Origin: Gonatopus flavifemur
Lineage: Eukaryota > Arthropoda > Insecta > Hymenoptera > Dryinidae
Assembly: GCA_018340375.1 (NCBI GenBank)
Contig: JAFFJZ010000010.1
Location: forward strand, 5,518,001 to 5,582,000
Direction of reading: 5' to 3'
Length of the DNA: 64,000 nt
In this document: positions 44,737 through 56,700 of the stretch, one piece after another
Numbering within the stretch: the stretch's first letter is position 1
How the letters are laid out: each line of letters begins with the position of its first letter
Notes under the pieces: model-generated
Databases searched by the model: none
Told to the model about the DNA's origin: nothing
What the model saw: only the letters and a program-made list of their open reading frames with translations
Position numbers and translations under genes: made by a program

Positions 44737-47700
44737 GTGAGTTGTTACTTTGTGATTTTCATGCTTTTTGTTCCAAGATCTCTCTTACAGCATGCGTTAT
44801 GTTTGAACGAGGAATTCATCGATTTGATACTCGAACGTTCTGAGCCACAACTTCGGAATGTTCTATACATTAATTATTGAGAGTCGTGAATCACTTGAGC
44901 GTTAATTTTTCGTTGAGGTAAATTTTTCCTGATATTTTTCGAGAGCTACACCTCGGAGAGGTGATAATAAATCTCAATTAATCAATCAATCAATCAACGT
45001 ATCTCGTATTCTTTTTTTATTTGCGTATATAGGACTTGTTTCCTCTCTCGTATTTCTCCCTCAGACACCTCGCACATTCTGACTTCCATCCCTTTTTTCA
45101 AATCCAGGAATAAAATAATAAATACGTAATATTCTCTCTTTCTCCCCTCATTTCCTCATCTTTCACACACACACACACACTCTCTCTCTCTCTTCCTCTC
45201 TTTCTCGCATTTGAATTTCACAATCATGTCGATAATTTTCCCTTCAAGTTGTCATCGTCGTTCAAAGTCTCCAAGGAAATCATACACGACGAAACTGTTT
45301 CGCATTTCATTAAAAATTATGATTAACAATGAATTTAGTCCCAGGACGCATTCATGTAATCGATGTTCTCACTTTACGGATATTCACGCATCTCACGTCG
45401 CTGATCAGAGACATCTTATATAAAATTTGTCACGCTAACAATTTTTTATTTGCACATTTGTTTTTTTCTCCATCTCTCTCTCCGAATTCCCATGGAACTC
45501 AAAATACATATCATAAATGCGTAGACGATCAAATATTACGTTAATCGATTGTGACTGAGTTGATAAAAAATCAATCCATCGTTGCTAAACACGAAGAATC
45601 CTCGATTCATTTTACCTGAACCAATTTCACAAATATACTCTACGAGCACCGATACGATGATCAGAGAAAAATGATAATCAATAAGAGGGAAAAAGAAGAA
45701 GAAGGAGAAGAAGATTCGCGGAGGAAGATGATCGTTGCTTTGCTACACCGATGAATCGACGTAACTCGACGAGAAATAACCAAGCTAAGCTACCTCACCT
45801 CGGTATTTTGAATCTGAGGTAAAGAAAAATTCTCTTCCAACGTTTGCGCGTATGTGGGTACGTAGGTGTATACGAAGCAGCTAGGCTCTGAACTCCATTG
45901 AGAGAACGTTAGTTTGAACATGCAAAGCATACACCACAAGAGCGTATCGAATCAAAAGGAAATGTGTCAAAGAGCTATACCGGTAAAGAACGAAAGCAAA
46001 TGGAAAGGGCAGTGCGACCTACACTAGCAGCAACAGCTTTGACGTAGTGTTCTCCGACAAGGCTGAGAACACGGACGTACTCGCTTGCTTTCCACGCTTG
46101 AACTTTACCCAGTCCACGGTAGAGGAAGAAGAACAGTGAAAAAACAACTAAATTTCTGTTTGCGCGTGCATGTATGCTCGCGTATGAAAATATGCAACAG
46201 CATATTTGAATTCGCTTCAAGTACTCGGAAAGTTTTTCGACCCTTTTTGAGGGAAACGACCTCTGACGTTTTAATATGCAAATGAAAGCGCAATCACTCG
46301 CAACTTTCTTTAAAATCTAATCGATTCGAATCTGCGGTACTATACCGCACTCTCCTCGCGTAAAGAGCAAATAAATGTGTATGGTATCGATTCCACACTT
46401 TGATGCTTTTCTTCGATGTTTACGTTGAAAATTGTGCAAATATCGGTTTTTTCATTTTGATATATTTCAAAGAAACTAACGACAATTAACCCTAGTTTGT
46501 GCGGGATATGAAGTCTTTGAAAGATGATTTTTTATTCGAATTTAGCTCAATTGGTTCTATGACAAGCGTTTCTGGAATATTTTAGTTCGTTGAGCAGCAG
46601 AAAGTCATAAATGATTACAACGGAGCGGCATTTGGAGCCAACCCTGGTGGAAATTGGATGCCAGGATATGTCAAATTCCGACGAAATATGATCGGTTTTT
46701 GGTAAATCACACTGAGAAAACGTCTGTTTCGGCGAAACAAAATTTTGGTTGAAATGAACGCAAAGAAACTTTTTGGTTGGCTGAAATAAAATTTATTCAG
46801 GATAAACAAAATTTATTTGTCTGTATGAAAGCCTTAATTATTGTGAACCAAATTTTGTTCACCCCAAATAAATTTGATTTCAGCCAACCAAAAAGTTTCT
46901 TTGCGTTCATTTCACCCAAAATTTTGTTTGGCTGGAACAAACTGTGTTTTCAGGGCAAATCTGACATAATCTGACTTTCGACTTCCACCTGGGAAATTGA
47001 AATTTGGGTCTGGACTGAGAGAAGAATTCATTCGGATGAAGAAAACATTTCTTCTTTCCAGTAGTGATAAAGAATAGTACATTGTGCATCAAGCGGAATG
47101 AAACAGAAATTTCCGACGAGTATGCCACACGATTTGGAAGTTTTCTTCTCCCACGAGGTCGTTCACATACTATTTTCTTCAAATACCGCAAAGGGAAATG
47201 CGATTTTGGGTAAAGAAGCCTGATATAATCGATTCCGCCACCGATAATGGCCTTGGTTGAACAAGCCGATTGATTCTCGCCAAATCTCATTGAATCTTGC
47301 ACAATGTTCTGATTAAATCCTGTTCAACCATTTTCAATGAGATTCTACTTGAATAGTCGATTTTCGACTACCTATTTAAGTAGTTGCTGCAGCTACTTAC
47401 ACTGAGAGAAAAAACTGTAGCTGAAAATGAGCCCAAGTACAGTTTTTAGTCACAGTAGCTATTTTTTCACTGCCACAGCGATTTTCATAGCTGTTTCAAT
47501 GAAAAATGTAGCTCCTGTAATTACGAAAATGTACTTGGGCTCATTTCCAGCTACAGTTTTTTCTCAGTGTAGTAGTCAGGACAATTAACTCAATGGTTGC
47601 ACTAACTAACGTAAATACTTGAGGTATTTTGAATTAATTAAGACAGCTAACCCTAGTAGAAGTTTGACAGGGAAGTCCCTATTAGAAGCATGGTTCTCGT

Positions 47701-50700
47701 AAGGCTGCAATAGGGAACTCCTAATTAAGGAAAACTTTTAATTACCTTATCAGGTCCTGACATGGCATTCTGTTTAGGACCTTACAACAATGTAACGCAA
47801 GGTTGTTGACAGGTCCCAGTCAGATTTTCCCTTTCAGTAACTCAGACATGGTATTCCTATCAGAACCTGATCAGGATTGCCTTGACTCATCCGTATTTGA
47901 ATTGTGAGGTAACTGTCAAGATATCTTGATCAGGACCTGATCAGGATTGCCTTGGCTTATCCGTGTTTCAATCATGTGATAACCGACAAGACAGCTGAAT
48001 TAGGACCTGATCAATTCAGAACGATGAATATATCAAACTATTCAGAATTTTTACAGAACTCGTTAGAAATTTACCTGTTTTTTTGAAATGTTCAACTGAG
48101 GTCTATTTGAATCATCAGTAGAATTTCTTCTGTTGGCGTCCAGTGAATTGCATGAAAATTAAATTGAATGTTAGAATATGGCTTAGATGAGGTCGTGATT
48201 GGGAATTCCGCTACCACCCGGATCAGGTCCTGATCGGGAAACGTTTGGTTTATCTAATGAGGACCTTGTCTTTTCCCTGCGTTATATTTTTGTCAAGGCC
48301 TTATCAGATACTCAAGTCAGGCCCTGAACGGAAATCAGGCATGCCTGATCTGGACCTGATGTTTTCCATATCAAAATTTCTACTAAGGGACATGTTACTT
48401 GTCCTGACTACTAAGTAGCTGCAGCAACTCCTCAAGTAGATGATCGAAAATCGACTATTTAAGTAGTTGCTATTATATATTTAAGTAAATTTTCTCACTG
48501 TGATATGGTTGAACATGGTGCCAATCGTTCAATAATAGTGTCACGTTATGTGACGCGACATGTAAGAATTATGTTACCCCGTTTTGCTGTGGCAAAAACC
48601 TGAAACTTGATGAAGCGTTTCGAACCAGTATCACATTACTTAGCGAACAATTTCAAGAACATATCATAAAACATCATATTTTACATCGATTTTGGTAAAG
48701 GAAATTAGATCCAATCTACCATTGAAAATCATTTATCAGGATGATCAGTGTCAAGAGCCTGGGAATTCCAAGTTTGGTGTTGGTTTCAAAAATTACTGTT
48801 GAAGAAAAAACAGCCTCGTTTGAGAAATCTAAAAATGTTTATCGGTGAAACATTGTGTCTTATTTCCACATTCTTCTTTCAAAATTTGTATTCAAAAATC
48901 TCAGGACCACTAATGTTTATCGCCTGATTAAAAAGTCTCATTGAATCTCACCAAATCTCATTGAAATTGGGCAAAGGTCTCGTTAAATCTCATCTCATCA
49001 TTCGTCAATGCGATTTGGTCAGTTTTATGAATTTCTCCAACGATAATTTCATTCAAAAGCATCAATTCTCAATGAATTTCGGAGAATGTTCTGAGAAAAT
49101 CTCATGAAGCTTCATTATGTTCGTTTCAATGGGTTTCTTTTACCGGTGTCAATGAGGTATTATACTCATATATTATGAAACATGCTATATCATGAAATCT
49201 TTCGGAGTTCAACGCCATGGTATGAGTTGATGATAAATCGATTATGGCGGAACGGGATGATTTTACATAATGCATCCGTAATACATGAATTATGGCACCA
49301 TGATTCGCTCTTGTTTCAGATGCCACATCGCGCATCGATAATTCATCCATTACCGTGAAACATGATGTTCGCATAGATTGTCACCAATAACGATGTTGAA
49401 TACGGAAACACCTTGGTACCATCATGGCAACATTCTTTTTCATACCATGGCTCCATTATGGTACCATTATGAACACATTTTTCTATCCGAGGGTCATCTA
49501 TTTCCCTATCAAATTGAAACTAAAAATCAACCTCATGAAATCAACGACTGACGTTCGTTTGACAGTCTAACGTTTCTTCAACGTTGAAATAACGTGTGTG
49601 TGTTTATTGTGCCGGGGGGAAATTCGATGAAATTACCTGAATTTTGGTATTCATACCAATTATTTGGAGATTTTTACCCACTGTAATCGGGTTAATTGCT
49701 TTCGACAAATTTGAGGAAATTTATAGAAATCTGTTGATAGTTCGGGATGAACCAGAAGTTGAAACCGGTCAAGTATTTTTCTGAGCCATTGAAGCTCAGA
49801 ACTATTGGTTCTAGGATGGGACAATACAGCCGAAGATTTACCAGTATTTCAGGGTGGACATTCTCACATTTGTAAGACTTTTGTCAAACATTTGTGAATC
49901 TAAAAGTTAGCTTCAATGAACCTTCGGTCTGATCTATAAAAATCTAATCTGAACCTATAGTTAGAAATTGCCCTTTCAGCAAATTGGACCGTTAAAGGCC
50001 CTAACTTGGCCCAGATCGCGCCAACTTGGGCCAAGACAGGGCCTGAGATGCCGAAGAGTCACATTTCTAACTGAAGCCTTCGCCTGGTTAAAAGAATCCA
50101 TTGAATCTGACAAATGAAATTCAATGAGATTTGGTCAGAACATTGTCCAAGTTTGGACGTAATTTAGTGAGATTGGGCCAGATTCAACGAGATTCACATG
50201 AAAGTTCTGACCAAGTCTCATTGAGAAAACACCGGTGAGATTTGACCAGAACATTGTCCACATTTAATCGTAATTTAATGAGAATTGGTCAGAATCAATG
50301 GGTTCTTTCAACCAGGGTCATGTTCTCTTCGGACTATTGAACAACGGGCATTGATTTGAATGAGTCTTAAGGAGATACCAGCGATCCCTGACGATGCAAC
50401 CCGAGGCCAAATTTTTCCTGACAAATTATTCGAAGATAAAGCAATAAAATCAGAATATCCCTCGATACAGATAATCTTCCCAAACAGCGCAAAGCTCTCA
50501 AAGATAACATTATGAGCTTCATTCAAAGTTAACTTTTAGAGCACATATATTCGCTATTTGAGAGAATGCTAGATCTCTTTTAGAGAACACAAATACAAAT
50601 CTGATAGAGCTCTGAAATCGACGCATTGGACCTCTTTTAGGACGTCTAACTCGCACCTGTGAACTCTACAAGTGTTCTTTTGGATCTCAGATGTCTGTCT

Positions 50701-53700
50701 AGGTTTATTGATTGGAAAAGTTCTGTATGGAGCGGTATTTTGATTTTATTGCTTCATTTTCGAATAATTTGTCAGAATAATTTTGGTTGTGTCCTTTTCT
50801 AACCAATGGTTCTGGTTGCATCTTCAGGGATCAAGTGATCGGATGAGTCGGTAACACTCGAACGGCGGAAAATTGCTATGAAAAACTCCTTCATCCCAAC
50901 CGACAAAGTTCGTAGAAGCGACTCATCATCGTTTCTGCAACAAAGTGAGGAAAAATATCTCCAATCCTGTTAATCGATACCATAAATCGATCAAAGAAAT
51001 CTATGGTATTCACATTCAAACAACAAAACAAGCCTTTTCTTTGAAACGGTGAAAAGATTTTTTATCAGAGAGAAGTACGAAAGTCAACGAAGCTCAGCCG
51101 AGATTAAGAGGAAAAAAAGCAAATGTTGGATCGAGCCCATATCCATAATCACGAACAAATAGCGCTACGTGAAAAATATCAAAGCAAACCGAAAATCGGG
51201 AAGAGAGAGATTCCAAGTAAAGGCATTGTACGACAGTGAGCAAAGAATAGGTCGCGGTGATGATGTGTGACACCAAGGCAAAGTGTTACAGAAGCTTGTG
51301 GGGAAAAGATTTGAAGCGATACCGAGGTGAGTGGTTACTACTGCTATTCGAGGGAGAGCCTACTGCTGCAAAGTTTGGTTTTGCAATGCTACCATGACTA
51401 GGGTTGAATACGCCGCGGGCTCCGCAACTAACGACCAAACGTACGATTATACACCGACCCCGGCTCGATCTCCGCGACAAAAACCGCCTCTACTTCCGAT
51501 GTGTGTTCATGTGTCTGTGTGTATTTGCGCACACCGGAGAAAGAGAGACGAAACACTCGAGTTCTATAGAGGTTTTCAACAATTTCTTCTTGCTTTCCCT
51601 CCTTCTCTTCTCTAACCAAGCACTTTTACCTGCTAACAGTTGGCGAGCCATTCTTATTATATCATTTCGGATGGCGGAGGAAAAAGATAAAAAGAATCAG
51701 TTAAAGAGAGCTTTTCATTCACAGAAGCTCACAATGGATGAAGAGTTATATGAAAGTTTGAAGAATTCACATATTGTATCAGTTTTTACGTATAATCATC
51801 ATTTTTGAACAATCGTCTTTGAATCAATAAGATTCAATCGTTGAGTCTTGTGCTGAATTCTTGGAGTTAATCCTCCGGGAGAACGTTGCATCGAAAAGTA
51901 GATGGATGACATTTTTGCAATTGTGATTTTTTACGCACGGAACAATCGTCGCTGAAAAGAAAATTTGAATGTACTTTGTATGGAACATGAATGTTAATTA
52001 AAGCTCTTTGACTTGTTGTACGCATACTAAAACGAATCAATTGGAGAACTTTCTAATTAGTCAGACAATGAAAGAAGAGTGCTCCTCTTCCATAGTATTC
52101 GAATCCAAAAGGTTTGACTCATACAAATTCGCGACGTGCTCTCATTGTTTCCTCATTCTCCTTGTTCTTCTCCTTTTTCTCATCATCGAGGGAATTCTCA
52201 TTATTGTAAGGAGAGATCGTTTGGTTGATATTTAGGGGAATGACGTCCAGGGAGCGATCAGACGATGATGACAGGACTACTACCGAAGGCCAGGCCGCTA
52301 ATTGTAAAGTCAATTATACGATATTTCCGTGAACCCTTTTGACATTGGTGCGGAATTGAAGGAGCCTTTGTCATCCTTCCTTCCTCTTCATATCTTTTCT
52401 CTCTTTGTACACATGATCCAGGGAAAATTAAGTTACGCATGCTCCTGACAGACGTCCGTGAATGAAACAAATGGACAATGCTACCACTACTCAATCTGGT
52501 CTGTCTTCCTCCACCTGTTTACGATTACTTTGACTATTACATACGTTGAATTACAAATCTTGACGGAAATTCGATTAAATCTGTTGTCATCTTCCAAACG
52601 AGACCTGTTGTCCTCTTTTCTGATATTTGAGAAAATTCAAATCCTCGATACTCGGTACTCGTGGAACAATCGAAGACTGCCGACGACGTGCTTTTATCAA
52701 CAAAATCATGATATTTTCTGGAAAAATAATTCACCTTATTACAAACAACCCCTCAGCGATGTTCGTTGGATAAAGATAGTATAGGAATGACTCGAAAACA
52801 CGAATATAAAACTTCTATCCTTTGATCAGCGTGAGCACAGTGTGGATAGATGGGTCAAGCACTGGTATACATCAGCTCTTGCACTTCAGAGAACAGAGGA
52901 AAGCTTTTGTCTTGACGTGGCTCATACTTCGTAGGTTTTTACACGGGAGCAAAGGGTGTAGATCAAAATTTCTCTCGACGAGACACGAGGGACGATGGGT
53001 CTGTTTCTCAAACTCACAATTTTCTTCTGTTTTCATCAGGAGGAAATTCATTTTCGAAGATAATAATTATTTCCCAGCGGTTCCTTGACTCGAAAATACT
53101 TGTCGGTTGGTTACATATTCCTCCGCTACCTCGTGTTATTCCTGACGAAGTCAATTACATCCTTCCGTGACGGAAGATGTACTAGTAGAAGTGGCGCAGA
53201 ACTACCTGCGACGATGCTACAAGAGTATACCAAAGGGGGAACAACATCGTCGCTTGTGATTGTTAAGCAGCCTCAGAGGGCACATTTTATGCACGTGTAC
53301 AAAATCCTTAGGGGATGATATCTTACTTGTACCATCTCTCTTGAAACTTGACGAGTTTTTCTTTTTCACTTTTATGTAATTTCTTTGATGTTATAATTAT
53401 GAAACAAATAATAAGTTCTCTTGAAATCCGAGAACTGTTCATCATATCTACAAACTTAATTATCATCTTAAATTTATATCCTTTGTTTGGAATTTATTTC
53501 GAGATATCGTACGTGAGAGCAACGGGATGAATTTATTCATCGGGAATATCTCATCATCGTAATTGATTTGAATTTAATTCAACGAATCTTTACGTTGGAT
53601 TGATTTATCGTTTATGTTTCAGATGTAAAAATTTCACGGTGGCGAAAAGAATCGGTACGCCAGGGAATCCGACCTCGGTACGAATGCCTCATGCACATCC

Positions 53701-56700
53701 GGAGACGTTTCGCCAATTTATTCATTACATTTATACTGGAAAAGTAAGTATTTGTCAGGTAATGACATTTATTAACATCGTGACATTGAAAAAAAATTGC
53801 TTCTCGCCAAATAAATAGTTCATTTGTCATCTCTCCATAGCATATTCCTTGGGATTGATGAAATATTCGATCAAATCAAATAATGGAATGCTTGCCACAA
53901 ATGAATTATTTCTTCGCCACGAGTAATCAATTTTTATGTTCAATTGAGGATTTGATTCCTATAAATGAATTTTTATTTTCGTGTATGCCAATGTGAAATT
54001 TATTTCCATTTTCTGGTAGATAATGTTACAAGATAACGGAATTTTTGAAATGTTGGGGCTGGCACAAGAACTTGGCGTCGAAGAATTGTGGAGAAGCTGC
54101 GAAGAACATGTATCGTCCACATTGAGTCCAGGAAATGCTTGTGCTCTACTGACTGCAGCTTTGGAGGCTCAAGAACGAGTTCCAGGTAATTCTCACAGTA
54201 GATTTGTTCTTATTCAATCTTGCGAAGTTTGTTAATCAATTTTAATCGGTTTCTTTCCTGAAATTTCCAAGTTAGAACTTGAAATTTTCAGATGTCTTGT
54301 TGATTCCGTGCTGGTTGTAAAGACCAGACAATGGATTGAATTTGGATAAACATCCGATCGAATTCGATTTAAATCAATAGAATTCCGACAGAGCCCGATC
54401 TAGGAAATTTGTTGAATCAATCTTTCCACTTAGGGTGAGAAAATTCACAAAATTATATATAGTTCTGAAAACTTTCCCACTCGGGTCCAATAATCAATTG
54501 TCAAAATGACCTGGAGGAATCCTCGCTGAATGGATTGTTGCTCAAGGGGATACCAGCGATCCCCGCAGATGCAGCCTGCTATACAAGCGTACCGACTGAG
54601 TAAACATTTATTCCGCAAGAATACTCTGAACTGAATTCATGAAGAAGTATGAAATTTTCAGGGATCAATCTTCAATTCTTTATCTATCGCGGTACAACGC
54701 CTAAATTTTGAATTTCAAAAAAAAAAGTTTGTGTTACCGACTGAGACAAAGATTTTTCTTCGGAATTCAGAATTCGGGTAATGTACCGCGATGGATGAAA
54801 AATTGAAGATTGATTCCTGAGAATTTTATACTTCTTCATGACTTCAGTTTAGAGTATTCTTGCCGAGAAAATGTTTACTCAGTCGATATGCTTGTATGGC
54901 GGGTTGCATCAGCGGGGATCGCTGGTCGGTATCAGAACTCTCTTTCTATCTCATGATTCTTTCCCTTTCTAACCAATCATGCGAGTTACCAACGCCGGTA
55001 CCACCTAAACGGGACACAAGCGTTGGTAACTCACGTCATTGGTTAGAAAGGGACAGAATCATATGATAGAAAGAGAGGTCCGTTACCGACGCTAGTGTCC
55101 CGTTAAGGGTATCCCGTAGAAGTCGAAGTTACTAGATCTCTCTACCCAAAATACTCGGAAATGACTGAAGAAAATTAATTAAAACAACCAGCCAGACCTT
55201 TTGTTGATATGAAAGAAGGTCTGGCCGGTTGTTATATTCCATTCTATTGAGTCATCTTTGAGTATTTTGGAAGAAACAATCTAGTAACTTCGGCTTCTAC
55301 GGGATACCCTTAAGGGGATTAATTACTCCCTGCAAAAGTTACTAAATTCCAAATGTTTCCCCCCCAGTTTTCTCAGAAACGAACACATAAAATGAGAAAT
55401 AATGAGTAGCTGCATTTTTTTCAATAGCCTAAGAAGATGCACCTGCTCATTGAAATTGATTCTATTCATTGATTACTGAGAAAACTTTGGGGAGAGATCT
55501 AGTAACTTGGCTTGCGGTGGATCGCCTTAAGGGCATTCATCAGAGGCAAAGTTACTAGATCTCTCCCCCCAGTTTTCTCAACGATTAATGAATATAATCG
55601 ATTTTAATGAGCAGGTGCATCTTCTTAGCATATCAAAGAAAGTGCAGCTACTCTTTATTTTTCATTTTATTTGTTCGTTTCTGAGAAAACTGGGGGGGGG
55701 GGCGATTTTGGAATCTAGTAACTTTTTGGGAAGGTGGTGAATGCCGTTAAGAAGAAACAGGCGTATATGTGGCTCCATCCGATAGTATTTTTTATCAGAC
55801 AAGAATACTCGAATCTTAATTCATTAAAATTTCTGAAATTTCCAGGGATGACTCTCCGAAGGCTAATTTAGGTCTGTACAGAGCCAGGATTTCGAATTTC
55901 GGAAGAAACTTTTTCTCAGTTAGTAAACAAATTTTTTCAAATATTCACATGTATGTACCGTTGTGTCCGTACCCTAACAGCACAATGTGTCTCTGGTACG
56001 TTTTCTGAACGTTCAGAACCTCTTATACGTTTTATAAACGTTCCGATGGCACGTTCTGCTGTCTGGGTATGAGTAAGGGTTGGCGTTTCAGACCTGGGAC
56101 CACTGTACAGACCTAGATTAACCTTCGAAGAGCCATCCCTGGAAATTTCAGATTCTCTGCTAAGTCCAGTTTCCGAGTATTTTTGTTTGAAAAAAATTCC
56201 ATCAGATGAAGCCATGGATACGCACTCGTATCCATTTGACAGGATACCAAAGTTACCATCGGAGCACGGTGTCTTGCACTAAAATACTCGAAACTGAAAA
56301 GATCTGAAATTTTCAGGGATGATTTTTTGAAACTGTATCTACATCTGTACTTAGCTTGGATTTTCAATTTCAAAAAACGATTTTTTTTCAAAATTTTCCT
56401 TTCGAAATTCAAAATTCAGGCTCTATAAAGACGTAGGTGAAAGCTCAAAGCATCATTCCTGGAAATTTCAGATTTTTTCATGAATTCAATCAGTTTATGA
56501 ATTCAATCTGTATTGAATCCGAATTTTGAATGTCGAAAAAAAATTTTGAAAAACAATTGTTTTCTGAAATTAAAAATTCGAGCTCTATACAAACGTGGAA
56601 AGACTCAAAGAATTATGCCTTAAAATTTCAGATTTTTTCGTGGATTCGGTTTCAAGTATTTTATTGCAAAAAAAACTTGCTCCGATGGTAACTCTGGTAT

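Larger units (their letters stand above)
47345..48503. mobile_element. Large inverted-repeat element with a nested F1 MITE and a 70-bp tandem duplication
   Basis: The left arm AATAGTCGATTTTCGACTAC, AGTAGTTGCTGCAGCTACTT and the right arm AAGTAGCTGCAGCAACTCCT, GATCGAAAATCGACTATTTA are inverted. Inner sequences carry CAGGACCTGATCAGG units. The right end may be TTTTCTCACTGTG; no matching left end was found, so the outer bounds are approximate. Confidence 0.65.
44737..53622 (+). other. Intron 1 of the BTB-BACK-TLDc gene (8.9 kb)
   Basis: No exon was recognised inside. It contains a microsatellite (45164), nested F1/F7 elements (46642-46993), the large inverted repeat at 47345-48503, F7 repeats and a nested F3/F2 pair (50371-50842). 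The stretches 45206-46640 and 50843-53622 are less repetitive. One small ATG frame at 51671 ([18 protein letters not shown]...) was noted but not supported. Confidence 0.6.

Noticed and set aside
51671..51808. Small ATG frame [18 protein letters not shown]... inside BTB intron 1
   Set aside because: Short, no recognised family, and no splice partner found; could be a first exon but unsupported.
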